Of a stretch of 64,000 nt of DNA, positions 43,501 through 55,310 are shown in pieces. This DNA is from Hyalella azteca (Eukaryota > Arthropoda > Malacostraca > Amphipoda > Hyalellidae): contig NW_025931267.1 in the NCBI RefSeq assembly GCF_000764305.2, forward strand, positions 1 through 64,000, in the 5' to 3' direction. Each line of letters begins with the position of its first letter. The stretch's first letter is position 1. The position numbers were made by a program, and so were the translations under genes. The notes under the pieces are model-generated. The model worked only from the letters and a program-made list of their open reading frames with translations. It had not been told where the DNA came from and made no database searches.

Positions 43501-46383
43501 ATGTTTAGAGAATAGATTGTTTTCAAGCCAGCACCATATGTGCTGTGGTGTCTTAAGTTTCATTGATTCCTGGATGAAAGCTTCTAATGGAAACTACTAA
43601 TATATTATCTATAATAGTGAGAAAGTGCATATTCGGTCAAGACCAAAAGCTGACAAAATATGGGCATTCAGACTAGCCACAAGCATTGATTACTTAACCT
43701 ATCCCTCAATCTGTCTTCCTGTAAATAGTATCATCTATCCTGAGCACAATGAGGCATCCAAGTTACAATTAAGCATTTCCTACTCTACTGACAGACATTG
43801 ATTTTGCATGCTTTTCTGAAAGCAGTTCAGTTGCTAAATTGCAGCTCTTCCTTCTTTCACAAATAATCTTTGCCAGCCTGTCTACTCTATTGCCTTAAGT
43901 GGCCATACTTGCAGCAATCCGTTGATCTGTGGCAGTTATTTGTACTTTCTGTTTTTTTGTGTTCTGATATTCTTTTGTTGCTTTGAGAGTTTGCAGGGCT
44001 GTAGAATTATTGACGGTCATGCTACTGCCCCCAATAATATGGCAGTTGTGTATTTGGTAGCAGATATATGGCAGTAGGATGGAGCCCATCTGTTCATCAC
44101 GGTTTGTTTTGCAAAAAACACATGCCTCTCATGGCCATTCTTCTTAAGGGGACCGACTACCCTCCGGAAAAACTTCTACAGTTATCATCCGATCATCATG
44201 AAACTTCACATACATACGTAAAATGTAAAAAAAATAACATTTTGCTCATATGAATTTTTCGAAAAAATTGATAGAAAACATGAAATTCATAGAAAACGGC
44301 AAAAAACGGGTTCCATTAGAAAATCTATCTCCTCCTACAAATATCATCCTACAACATCGAAACACGTATCATTCGGTTTGTAAAGACCATCCCTATCGAT
44401 TTGATGAGCACTTTTCTCATTTTCCCCTTAGTTTTTTTATGCGTGTTTTTCCCATTTTTCTCATTTTTCCACCCTCCCCCCCCTTCTCCCCCATATAAAA
44501 AATGAACCAGACTGAAATTCAAAAAAGTGCTCTTCAGTTCGATAGGTATGGTCTTTACAAATCAAATGGTATATGTCTCATTGCTGTAGCTTGAAAACTG
44601 TAGGAGGAGATAGGTTTGCCGTGCGACTAATCGGAGGTTTTCAGGACGCCCAAAAAACTGCCAGGTGGCACGTAAAATGACGTAAAAGAGTCGCAACGTA
44701 GCCAACATACTGCAACCAAGCCTTAAAACTAAGTGAGGAAGGCATAGAGCGAGTGGCTGCACACCTTTCACCTCGCTGTCATGATGGGCACTGAAAGACC
44801 TGGCTGCATCTGGCAGTATATCAAGTCACGCCCCGTAATTAATGCCTTAGGAATTTGTTAAGGTCGCCCCCCACCGCCCCCCATTCCATGGGGCGTGGTG
44901 AACGTAAAAATGGAGGTAGAAAGATGATTCTGCCACCAATGGAATTGTCAGAAAGTAAGCTTTAAGATGAGTATGAGCACCGGATAATGCCATGATTGGC
45001 CGCTTTACGTCAGACGTTCCTTTTTAGTGTGTCCACCCTTCTAATTAATCCCATAGGCTTTACTGAAGGGCTCTAAAAACTCCCTCACTTCGGGGGGCTG
45101 TTACGAAATCATTTTTCGATGTAGAGGGATGATTCTGGTACGGTTGGATGCGTCAAAAACTAAGCTTTAAGATGAGCACAAAAACCGGAAAACGCTAAAA
45201 TTGAAAATTTTAGGGTAGTCGGTCCCCTTAAGTCATGTCTAAGGACCTGTAGGTTGTTCCCTCATAACAACTGCTTAATAATAACCTATTAGCTCAAATT
45301 TTTTGCTTCAATCATCCAATCAATACAATTACTGTATTCATTAAAACCAATATAAGTACCTTTCAATTGAATATCAATTAAGAATGTTCTGAAAAAAGGC
45401 CATGGTTGGCCACATAGTGTGCCTGAAAGTGTTGTTGTTGTTATGGGGGTTTAGAAATATGCTTAAGGATGGTCTCCACATTCTCTTCAACCCTCACAGT
45501 GCACCTTTTTTTTCCACAATGCAGTAATGAGACTATGTTATTTGCACCCAGCAATCCTGAGTTTGAGTCCCACTTGGGATAAATTCTTCTGGGAAGCTCA
45601 GTTCACAGCAAACTCAGTTATTCATCCAATCATGAATGATATACGAGTACCTGGCTGGTCCAGGGCGTAGTGTGATGCAGCAAAATGATTCTGGTATGTC
45701 AGTCAGCAAGTGATTGTTGCCCAACTACTTTAGAAAAACTGATCTATCAAAAAATGGGGCCAACAGTCACCAACTTCCTCAAGTTGCCACTAATAGGATG
45801 GGCAATACACATAATTTTTTTCCTTGAAAGTATTGATGGTAAAGACTGATGGCAACATATGATTGAAACTTTTGCAAAGCTTGGCCATAGTTTCCCTTTA
45901 TATGTATTTGCACCATGCATCTTTTTTCCTTCCTGTTAATCTACTACCATATTGTTCACATTTCACAAATTTGCTCCCCAAATAAATATTAAGGTGCTGC
46001 TGCTTACTGCCATTAATTTACAGTCACTCATATCTGTTCAATCAAAGGCACATAACAGAAAAGGGTAAAATTTATTCAACACACAGACACACAACATGTT
46101 TTCATGACTTAGTCCTAATACTAATGATCTGTAATGGAGGATGAAGATTTGTGTGTTTTTGATAGAAGAGAATGCACTTTAATATTACAATGAATCCAAC
46201 ATGTAATAATAAGACATACCTGTCATCTGAAATGGATAGAATTGATCTGCCTTGTGACAAAATATGAACACCAAATACTTCATGACCAGGACTATCAATT
46301 TTAGACAGCAAATTTGGCTTTTCAGATGTAAGTGTCTTTTGGCTACTTGCAGCACAAGTCATTGGTTTTATCTCAGCAGCCAT
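34554..46383 (-). CDS. WDFY2: WDFY1/WDFY2-like WD-repeat and FYVE-domain protein
   Basis: Ten minus-strand exons: 46383-46220, 43123-42982, 42699-42536, 42398-42254, 41124-40988, 40534-40429, 37748-37636, 36786-36667, 35193-35105, 34606-34554; 1,233 bases, 410 residues, close to vertebrate WDFY2. All phases agree. WD repeats fill residues 1-286 ([43 protein letters not shown]). The FYVE domain (about 287-364) shows CQYC, the basic signature RQHHCRKCG, CDSC and VRVCERC, giving eight zinc ligands. A last WD repeat ends [19 protein letters not shown] domains bind phosphatidylinositol 3-phosphate, placing the protein on early endosomes; vertebrate WDFY2 acts in endocytosis and Akt signalling. The start MAAEIKP matches the family. 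Invertebrates often have one WDFY1/2 gene, so the symbol is approximate. Its introns hold the densest minisatellites in the window and an antisense LINE. Confidence 0.93.
35194..35390 (-). repeat. 61 bp array of the WDFY2 exon 9 acceptor
   Basis: Four units start at plus-strand positions 35191, 35252, 35313 and 35374. On the minus strand each reads ttatttgtttattccag (or gcag) followed by taa. The unit nearest the exon is the real acceptor at 35193. Confidence 0.85.
36097..36310. repeat. 25 bp minisatellite in WDFY2 intron 8
   Basis: About 8.5 copies of aactgcatgcaaacactgcc plus five bases. Copies differ mainly at tgcatgca versus tgcaggca, in two runs, which shows the order of amplification. 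Confidence 0.9.
36790..37070 (-). repeat. 19 bp minisatellite next to the WDFY2 exon 8 acceptor
   Basis: About fifteen copies of agagagtcctatagcagtg on the plus strand. On the minus strand each reads cactgctatagga or cactgctacagga, resembling the real acceptor tcttgtacagga beside it. Two copies have lost a few bases. Confidence 0.85.
37291..37595. repeat. 32 bp minisatellite in WDFY2 intron 7, ending in an N
   Basis: About 9.5 nearly identical copies of agatatcagagatactatat plus tcccattgcgca. It stops at the N at 37596, so its true length is unknown. Near-identity implies recent expansion or an assembly fill-in. Confidence 0.9.
37597..37658 (-). repeat. 33 bp duplication of the WDFY2 exon 7 (FYVE) donor
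   Basis: actgacctgcagtgatgttg and the next nine bases occur at 37597-37625 and 37630-37658. On the minus strand this is the end of the exon (GLRQHHC plus AG) followed by donor gtcagt. The copy joined to the exon is real; the other is intronic. Confidence 0.9.
38297..38345 (-). pseudogene. Decayed copy of the end of WDFY2 exon 6
   Basis: Reading minus, about 45 bases match the last codons of the real exon 6 ([12 protein letters not shown]) and its donor gtaagctc, but the second tryptophan codon of LVWW has become TGA. The neighbouring intron (ttaatttacatt) also matches that beside the real exon at 40429. This is a tandem duplicate later separated from its parent by a LINE. Confidence 0.7.
38440..40260 (+). 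mobile_element. Decayed CR1/L2-type LINE fragment, antisense to WDFY2
   Basis: Broken frames spell non-LTR reverse transcriptase landmarks in order: [93 protein letters not shown] (normally YADD) and the typical tail [19 protein letters not shown]. Many stops and frameshifts make it inactive. It is 5'-truncated, with no endonuclease domain. It lies in WDFY2 intron 6 between exon 6 and its decayed copy. Confidence 0.85.
41123..42202 (-). repeat. 33 bp minisatellite, 33 copies, filling WDFY2 intron 4
   Basis: On the plus strand the unit is ccctacacacagcaatacag plus gtgtcttgtgtgg. There are 32 full periods and one 24-base partial, nearly identical. On the minus strand each unit contains ttgctgtgtgtag followed by ggccacac, which is the exon 5 acceptor and first exon bases. 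The unit has no stop in several frames, creating long false reading frames. An N at 42203 ends it, so the copy number is a minimum. Confidence 0.95.
42204..42273 (-). repeat. 43 bp duplication of the WDFY2 exon 4 donor
   Basis: atctcactctgagtgtggtg and seven more bases occur at 42204 and again at 42247. On the minus strand this is the exon end LVTTLR followed by donor gtgagat. With the acceptor array it leaves almost no unique sequence in intron 4. Confidence 0.9.
44148..45227. mobile_element. piggyBac-like MITE flanked by TTAA, copy 2
   Basis: It begins GGGGACCGACTACCC and ends GGGTAGTCGGTCCCC between TTAA at 44144-44147 and 45228-45231. It is the reverse orientation of the 6228-7048 copy and longer by about 260 bases. 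It lies in WDFY2 intron 1. Confidence 0.8.
45232..46219. other. Rest of WDFY2 intron 1
   Basis: No coding sequence. A B-box-like gagtttgagtccc near 45550 may mark another tRNA-derived SINE remnant; nothing else stands out. Confidence 0.4.
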
Positions 46384-47416
46384 TTCTACTAAAAAAATTA
46401 GTTAAGTAGAAAAAATTCACATAATTTCAAATCTTTGATTCCTGTAAAAGAAGATCAAGTAAATAACATAAATGAACATAGTAAAAAAATAAAATTCAAC
46501 TCCTAGCTAGATCATAAGCAGTTCAGTTATATTATAAAATATAAAATTCGTAATTTGAGGTGCAAAATTCACTAGTTGTGGAAGAGATTAATCTATAATT
46601 GGACACTGAGTCAGCATCAACACATCATACAAACAAGACTGGTAAACAAGTTGGGCAGAAGCACCAAGTCTATTAAAGATCTGGGCACTTTAACAAGCCC
46701 CCCAGATGCTTGCACCACCACAACAATGTAGCCCTCATTGTAGCAGCTAATCTGACCTCATGGTCAAAGATGTTAGCCATGTAGGTACTATATTGGGTTT
46801 GTTACCAATACTACCCCTTTTAATATAAGTCTGGGATAGGACTTACCTCCCTCCAATTAGTTGAAGAATCTGTCCTCAGGTGAGGATAGATTCTTGAACA
46901 ATGTATACTCACAGGTATAGCACAAGATTCATTATAATAGTATTTCAATGGACTCCAGGTTGTTAAGTATCCACATGCTAGTCATTAGGTTCTCCAATTT
47001 GTCAGTAAGTTTTCGTGTAGTCTGACTACTTGACTATCACAATGCTAGTTGTTAAAACATTGATAAGGACATGAACTTCCATCTTTAGTATAATGGATGG
47101 TTTATAAGAATCAAAACTTATGTTTAATGTGAAAATATTTTTAATTCAAACCAACTGGGCCTTCATTTGCCTCAGAAGTGCTTTCATTTGCATAAGGAAT
47201 ATTAAAAAAGCACTATAAGGAAAAGCACTATAAGGAAAAGCACTATAAGGAAAAGCACTATAAGGAAAAGCACTAGAAGGAAGTGCTTTTAAAAGCACTA
47301 TAAGGAATATTGTCTAAAGCACTATAAGGAATATTGTCTCAGTACATTTATTGACATGTATGCTGTATTTTAAAATCCCTTAATAAAACATAACTCTTTT
47401 GGCAATTCTTTACTTA
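46384..47416. other. Upstream flank of WDFY2
   Basis: It should contain the WDFY2 5' UTR and promoter, read leftward. No TATA box was recognised. A short array of gcactataaggaaaa (15 bases, about five copies) lies at 47210-47335. Confidence 0.5.
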
Positions 47417-49727
47417 CCGTTAACCGGGGCTACTTGGGACAGTTTTGAGCATTTTTTTGTTAATAACTTCTTACGATGAAAAATGTCATAGACAAGTTTA
47501 GGCTCATTTTATAGCTCTTTGCGAGGGCTATCGAATGGCATTGTCAAAAAATTCCATATGCTAATCATATGGAATTTTTTTGACAATGCCAAAACAGCAA
47601 AAAAAAAAGTGTCCCAAGTAGCCCCCTCGGTCGAACGGGGCTACTTGGGATACTTGCAATAAAACTTCATTTAAAAATATTTGAAGAATGCAGAGTGTAC
47701 TCATCCATTACTAACAGTACTCTGAAGTCCTCCTCTTTCATTGTAGATGATGTAGAGGTAGAATAAATGACATTTTCTGTGATTTTTACTCATTTTTCCT
47801 TTATTGATATATTACCATAAACATTAAATCCCATCAACTGGGATGACTTTTTGATTTTGTTTTGCAAACAAAAACGGGGTCGTAAACGCCAGGGTTGTAA
47901 ACAAGGTCATAAACAGCGGAGTGACTTTGGCCATCGTTTATGACCCCGCTTTGGCCATCATTATGAACGTGGTCGAATTCCCCAGTTGACAGTACGTACT
48001 GTATTATTGATGGGATATTACTGTATTATTGATGCAATATTACAGTATCCATGAACATGCCATTGAGCATTTACAACAACCTAGTTCACTGCAAGCTTCA
48101 TGTCAGCAGCCTTATAGCATTTTTTCTGTATCTGTAAGCTTACAGGACGGCTTGTAATTTGTGTGACAATAAGTGAACTTTTTTTTTGCTCAGCAAGGTA
48201 AATGTAATCAATATTCTTTGTTTTTAATCAATTTTTTCTCAACTGGAGCCTTTGCTAACTGAGGTTCAACTGTAAATGCGCTTTTGGGGGTGTCCTGAAT
48301 AGCCCCGGGGGGTGTCCCGAGTAGCCCTACCATGCGGAAATGACCGCCATTTTTTTTTTGGAATGAGATAGGCAAAATCTGTCAATTACATTTTCAAGCT
48401 GACACCTGGGTGCAACTTTTATGTAAGTAAAATTTTTTTTACAGTGAATACTACATAGATAGGAAAAATGTTGACGTTTAGGCCACTATATTTAGTTTTG
48501 CAATATTCCAATTAGTTCTGGTACTTGTTTTGGTTTTACGCTGTGTCGGAGGACTTGATTATAAAATTGATGTATGGTTCAAAAGATGTCTACTTCCTTT
48601 TATTTTCCTATTTTCATATAATCGTTGTTCGATATTAGCTCATGCTATTTCTTGAACTGTCCGCTTTAAAACTCACGGCAAACTATCAATTTTTAGTTTA
48701 TCCTCGGCAGAGTTTCTTTTTCATAAAACATTTTAAACTGTCAGGTTGGTTGTACTGGATTTTACATTATCCGAGTGGTCAACGAGGCGCGTAGAAGGTT
48801 CTCTACTAATGGCAGTGCGATTTAACAAGGGAAAAGATACAAATAAGCATGTCAACTCTTATATACTTAAAGACACCAAATTTCACCCTAATACAGAGCT
48901 GGGCACGGTGAGAATACAGGTTTGCTTGTCGACACATTCTATAACAGCTGTTCATGGGACAACAGAAATTTGGTAATACTACTACAGACCCAGAACTATA
49001 ACCTGCTAGTATCCCAAAGTTACACAGATGTACATCACCGGAATCTGTAGAAGCGGCCAATCCATGACGGATCCGGGGCTAGGCAGGATTTCGTCAAGTA
49101 GAATACGAGAACTTCTTCAAAATCATTGAGGTCTTCATTGACTTTGGTTGTCTTCGTGACTTCGGTAGCCGGTAAACAGTGTGCGAGTAATCTAGTGCTT
49201 TCTTAGTAGCCAATCTAGTGCTTTCTTAGTAGCCAATCCGTAGACGTTGACTTCAGGAATGAACTAGGTAGGACTTCGTCGAGTAGTATACAAGAACTTC
49301 AAAAATCATTGAGGCCTTCGTTGACTTCGGTTGTCGGTAAACGGTGTGCGAGTAATCTAACGCTTTCTGAACGGACACTTTTTATCTCACACGCGGAGCT
49401 CTTCCCATAATACGTCTTGGTGCGGAACTCACTGTTTGGTCCAACTGCCTCTAACACTGCAACGGAACTGCTCGCGGTGGCCCGCTCACCCCTACTAAAT
49501 ACTCCCCCGGTCTCGCGCATGCGCGCTAGACGGCTCGAGCTCCACACCCCTTAATTCAAACTTCGCTTCTAAACCCCAATCCCTATTCTTATCTTATTTA
49601 TACTTTATTCCTATTCCTAATCATCATGGGTTTTTAATAAATCATTTAACGGTTATAGTTATATTCTCCTATACTAATCAGACTGTCCCGAGTTACCCCG
49701 CCCTTCCCGAGTAGCCTCGGTTGACGG
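47417..49727. mobile_element. TA-flanked element with CCGTTAACCGGGG ends
   Basis: Left end CCGTTAACCGGGGCTACTT follows TA at 47415-47416; right end CGAGTAGCCTCGGTTGACGG precedes TA at 49728-49729. The 2,311 bases hold a smaller MITE (47831-47992) and no transposase. Interior blocks are shared with 24529, 55311 and 57616. Confidence 0.8.
47831..47992. mobile_element. Small MITE with CAACTGGGG ends
   Basis: Ends ccatcaactggg and ccccagttgacag surround repeated gtcataaacg/gtttatgacc blocks. It matches the 174-base element at 58343-58516. Confidence 0.6.
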
Positions 49728-50356
49728 TACACCATTATTAGACCAATTCAGCTTCAGTTAAGTGTGTTATGAGTTAATCCCCCTGCAGTTGACATGGGAA
49801 CAACAGAAAATGTCATTTATTCTACATCTACATTATCTATAAAGGAAGAGGAGGATTTCACTGTTAGTAAGTACACAATACATGCTTCAAATGTTTTTAA
49901 ATCAAGTTTTATTTCAAGTGTCCTGGATTACCCCATGCCTAGGGGTAATTTGGGACGCTTTTCTTTTGTGTCTGGCACCTTACGAATAGCATATGAATTT
50001 TTTTAAGATGCCATATGATAGCCTTTGATAGAGCTTAAAAATGAGCCCAAACTTATTAATGAAATGTTTCATGATGAGAAGTTATTAAAGAAAAACACTC
50101 GAAACTGGCCCTTATTACCCCATTTGATGGTAGCAGAGTATATTTGACCTGATCATGTCTTGATATAACCTTTTTGAGTTATATTAAACAAACCTCCAAG
50201 TTTTACAGTGTGCTGTGAACTTCATCGAGTTTAAGGCCAATCCAAATTCGTAGTCATAAAAAAATAATGTTGATTAAAATAATGTTTCAGTGTAGCATGA
50301 TGATTAGCAAATAGGGCGGTAGAATTTCAGAAATAATTCTGAACAATTTTATTACG

Positions 50357-51245
50357 GGGAGCGTCCACCCTAAAAATTGAAATTTTTGGCTTTTCCAGTT
50401 TTTAAGCTCATCTTAAAGTTTACTTTCTGCCACATCGAACAGTACTAGAACCATCTATCTACGTTGATTTATGCGTTCAGGACAGATCCCAAAAGGGGGG
50501 AGGGTGGTGGGGTCCCTTCACAAAAGTGTATGGGGATAATTATGGCCAAGTCATATAAAATGGCTATCACTGGACCCGCAGCTCAGTTATCACTCAGCCA
50601 TCATGTAGAAAGGTGTTGATGTAGTCGTCCTATGCACCACTGACTGACTTTGAAGTGAGAAAATGCTTACTTCCTGTATCTAAGCTACGGTACATGCTTT
50701 TACATAGCCCGCCGCAGTTTTTCCTCTACTGGAAAGTTTGAAAACATGAAAACCTCTCTCACGGCAAACCTATCTCCTAGAGTTTTAAAGCTACATAAAT
50801 GAGACATATACCGTTTGATTTGCAAAGAAAAGATCTACAAACTGGTTGTGGGCTTTTTCCAAGTTTGTTATAGTTACGATTTTATTTTGCAAAATGGGGG
50901 GGAACTGGGAAGTGGATGTAAAATAAAAAATTTCAAAAAATTTCAGACAAAATGTTCTCAACACCCACAAAAATGAAAAATTAAAAAAACCCATGACCAG
51001 TTTGTAGATATGGTCTTTATGCATTGAATGATATGTGTCTCGATGTTGTAGCTTGAAAATCCTAGGGAGATAGGTTTTCTAAAGTACCCCTTTTTAGCCG
51101 TTTTCTAAGAATTTCAAGTTTTCTTTTAATTTTTCTGAAAAATTTATGTGAATAAGACCCGAGTTTTTTTAGGGTTTACACATGTGTACCAAATTTCAAA
51201 TTGATCCCTCTGTAAATTACTGTGATAAAATTTAGGGTAGATGCT
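50357..51245. mobile_element. Diverged piggyBac-like MITE, copy 3
   Basis: Ends ggggagcgtccaccct and agggtagatgctcccc resemble those of copies 1 and 2, and the interior has catcttaaagtttactttctg. The right flank is TTAA; the left is TTAC, so the left target site has mutated. Confidence 0.65.
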
Positions 51246-53952
51246 CCCCTTAAATACCAGTATACTACTTAAATTTAATTTTGTTTTGAGTATTAAAGAT
51301 GTCATAGACAAGCAGCTAATTATATAATGCATGCACAACTAAATCCTAAAGAATAGCGTTTACAAGTACATTTGAACAAGGCAATGCATTTCTATGCAGT
51401 GTTCATTGGGTTCAAAAGTATCTTGAATTATTAATTGCTAATTTTGTGCATTAGGTATAGGTTTAGGCTAAAATTCATCATAGAAGTTGTATCCCCATAT
51501 TTTGTTACAAGTGGAATTCGTCACTTGAAATGATAATTTTCAAGTAAAATGTGAAAAGTTGTCAAATGAATTCTCCATTACTATTCTGAATCAACAAGTT
51601 TTTGGTGATAAGTCCTCTATGAATGTAAGGACTATTTCTAACAAAATAGCGGGTTTTCCATAATGTAGTGTCAAGACCGAAGGTTACCTCGAAGGTGGTA
51701 TTGTGTGCGACGGGTTAGTTAGCCTCCTGCCTATTCAGATGCGTGTCCCGTATGCCAATTTCAACCTATTATTCATCTGTGCTGTAAATAAACTGTATTT
51801 GAATAAATGCTTGTGGGAACAAGTCTTCATTAATACACCGACGAAAACTCTTATTAAACTGACTTGGTGAAGAACCCTATCAAGTTATTACAATGAACTA
51901 GTCCTGAGAAGAAAGAAAAAGATAATACAAAAAGTAATTAGTAATGTAGAATGATATATATTTGTTGATATTCAATAATAACAAGTATTAATTATTCAAC
52001 TTGATAAAATTTAACAAGATGAGAAGTATATTATTTCAAGTCTAGAATAGCCCACATACAGATGGCAGCGCCAGCAGAGGTGAGAAAATAAACTACTTTA
52101 TTATTTGGTATATGAGACTGATAAGATAATAATATCCTATTCTGTTTAGGCACAGTCTCTTAGTGTTCCAGCAACATGTGCTCCATTACAAATTATTTAA
52201 ATTTATTTATTTGTGGCGCAGTAAGATGTTGCATTGTGTGACGTCACAGGCAATGTATCACATCATTCAGGTGTGCATGTGTGACGTCACTGCAAGCTCC
52301 ACCTCCCGGCCCAGCCAGCAGTAGGTAAACAAGGCGTTAAGATGGAAGCAGTCTTGCATTGTGGATGAGTGAGATTTGTGAATAACATTTTTGATTGTGA
52401 TATTGTAATATATATTTCTGATTGTGATATTGTGAATAATTTCAATTGTGATATTGACAGTATTGTCAACATTTGAACATCAAAGTTCTAACACCATGAG
52501 TTACAAGGTAAAAGAGAAACAAAGTAGTGAAAGGACTGAACTTCAGGAGCTAGAATGATGGCTGACTGGCTGAGCAACCAATGATCATCTAAGTTGTCAG
52601 TTTTTACATCATTGATATCATTTTTGGAACCAGCATAAGTAACTAAGGAATTTTCCAGTTCTACATATTTCTGGAGAAGGTTGGGATAAGACCACGGGGT
52701 CAGACCATTAGGTTTAGATCCTGTTGCAACTTGCAAGGGGCCTTGCAACGGCTGACAGGTTTAGACTGCCAAACAGCGGATGACCACCATAAGGACCACT
52801 CTTCCTATAATTCCACTATGATTTATACCATCCACAAGGTATTGCACCCCCACCCATTTCCCTCACCCACCTGCAGTTATTATTATTTTATTCTAGTTAT
52901 TAATAACAGATAGCCTACAACAAGAGCTTTCTAATGGTACTAAGATCTTTTAAATTGGCTCATAGGAAACCAGAAAATGTTAGTTTTTGCAAAAAAAGTG
53001 CTAAAAATTTATCCATTTCAGAGAGACAATTTAGTAAAGGAAAAAATGATAGCATTTCCACTTTCATTCTTATACCACCTGTAGTTATATGGTAATTTCT
53101 AATTTTTTTCTCTCAGCTGCATAATTTCCATCAGTTCTTTTCACGTTTTGAGCTTGAGAGTCCTTAAGTATATATTTATCATCTAGCTCAGGCATGCCGC
53201 CTTGTCATCAATAGTTTCAGTGCTGACTCCAAAATGGGAGTTGCATTTTCTGCCTCTGGGCATGGTGGAATTGCAGGAGGCGCTTGGTCATTTAGATACA
53301 CCATGATGACCAGAGTGCCAGGCATGGAACATATCTACTTGGCAAGCCACGACTGGTTTTTTCAAGCTGTGGTTTTATGGGTTTGCCAGCCGTGATTCCA
53401 TTTCTTCCTGCCGTGAATTCGATATCTCTGCTGTCAGCTGTGTGGAATTCTGTGTAGGTAATATATTCTCATGTTAACATAAGAAAATGGATAAAAAAAC
53501 CTACCACATAGCACCTTCCACCACAGTGACAATTGATACACTGAGCTCATCAGATACACTGCCATGCTTCCAATATCTCATGTGATTTGAAATCCAATAC
53601 TGTGTCGGCAATGCCTCCCTTGAATACATTTACTATAGTCGTATATCTGCATCGGACAAATTTTTGGTATTAATATGTTCTAAAATAAAAGAAAAATTAC
53701 ATCAACTTTCACAGAAAATTCTCACAATTTTACCAATACCAACAAAGTTCTCAAAACCACATAAAATGAGGGGATAAACTGCAAATCTTACATGGCATAT
53801 GGGAACATTGTGCTGCCAAGTAAACATTTGACAAGACGGTGTCACACACTTTGTTTTGGTCTTGTCAAGTTCGATTTCACAATAATAGATTTGATTTGCA
53901 TACCACATTGAGATTTAAATGATGGATGGAAAGCTGTTTTAAAATTTAAATA
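51246..53952. other. Mostly unannotated AT-rich region
   Basis: No protein similarity was recognised. It contains the paired CRE motifs at 52239-52289 and a downstream ATG-AGT-TAC-AAG followed by gtaaaa near 52496, which could be a first coding exon, but no continuation was identified. Confidence 0.45.
52239..52289. promoter_or_regulatory. Paired TGACGTCA (CRE) motifs
   Basis: Two perfect 8-base cAMP-response palindromes at 52239-52246 and 52282-52289, 43 bases apart, each as gtgtgacgtcac. GC-richer sequence (cctcccggcccagcc) follows at once. Promoter-like, but no associated gene is proven. Confidence 0.45.
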
Positions 53953-54197
53953 CAGCAATCCCTTGATTAGCACGGTTTTGAATACCGCGGTTTTGATTAA
54001 CAGTTAGCCTTCAACTGGTCAAGATCGCTGCCATATCTACTGCTCACTTTTATCAAACTACACAATTTTCCTTTCCTTTGCTATTTTTGAGGATTCATTA
54101 TAATTATTCCCATATATTCTTAAGTTTGATTAGCGCGGTTTTGCTTAACACGGTAAAACTTGGGGATTTATTAACCGCGTTAATCAAGGGATTGCTG
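53953..54197. mobile_element. pogo/Tigger-like MITE
   Basis: Ends CAGCAATCCCTTGATTA and TTAATCAAGGGATTGCTG are flanked by TA on both sides. Length 245 bases. The inner ggttttgattaa / ggttttgcttaa motifs are typical of pogo-Tigger termini. Confidence 0.75.
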
Positions 54198-55310
54198 TAC
54201 CTATTGAAACGCATCCAGAAATTAATTTTTTTTCAGTTTTTTGCCCTATTTTGTCAATATTGTCTAAATAACTTCACTTCATAATCTGAATGATTATGTC
54301 TCCCATTGCAAGTTTTTGACCATCTCATGTCTTCTAGAAAATGTTGGTTGTTTAATGTTTAGAAGCATTAATTATTTTATTTTTATAAAACAAAGAGAGT
54401 TAAGTCATACAACATGTGGCTTATTAAAATTCAATAGCGGTGATGCTCACAGAATTGCAATCCCAAAAATTTTTGTACGAGTATTTAAAATTCATAAATT
54501 TATACATGAACAAAATAGATAATTAATTTTATATATAAATACAATGCAAAAGTTAATGATCAGTTATGAATACAAGGAAAAATTATTTGAAACAGTTTTA
54601 CAACTTAAAGGACCATCTCCTAAACAAAGAAGCAAGAGGTATTTGTGATTTTATTGCTCAATTTTTGCTGAGGTTATATTGACCAATCAGTAGCAGAACA
54701 ATGCAACACTTCTGCAGCGCCCAATGCTTGGGTACAATTGAACAGCCTTGGCACGTATTTCTACAGCTACTGCGGGTAGAAATAAGCATGTAGGGACCAA
54801 AGGTAAAATTTTCATCTATACATCCTAAATTAAATGACAATGATTGGATTTGGCAAGTATTTCATGAATCTTGCTTATTTATGGTAATGGATTGTCCCTA
54901 CTATTTTAGGAACTGTTCTTGAATAAACTTGTGAAAACTAAAGTTCTGTATTCAATGGAGTATTTGAAATGACAAAAATGTTAAATTTAAAATATTTAGC
55001 AATGTGAGTGAGAGAAGGAGATCATCAAACATCATAGGAGCTGTAAGAAAAAATTCATTGTTTTTGATGTAAAAGAATGTTTTTAATTAAAAAAATGCAA
55101 TACTTGATTTTCAGATATATGATGCAAAAATTATTGATCCGTATTAGAATTCAATAGATATGATGCTTTCAGAATTAAATTGAAAAAGTTGGTACCGATT
55201 TACAATTATTAATTTTATAAATTGCATAATGCAGTGCATAAATTCAAGATCACCACCTATAAGTATGAATGTAAATCTCATGACTGGAAATTTCAAAATT
55301 TATTGTACTA
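54198..55310. other. AT-rich spacer, nothing recognised
   Basis: No repeat, frame or structured motif stood out between the Tigger-like MITE and the next transposon. Confidence 0.5.

Noticed and set aside
48746..48976. Possible 76-codon gene
   Set aside because: It lies inside a transposon, has no recognisable domain, and no sign of splicing or promoter.
25771..50006. Similar short proteins at 25771-26067 and 49794-50006 that could be a gene family
   Set aside because: The similarity comes from shared interior sequence of the non-autonomous TA-flanked transposons. There are no known domains, and frames are not conserved among other copies.
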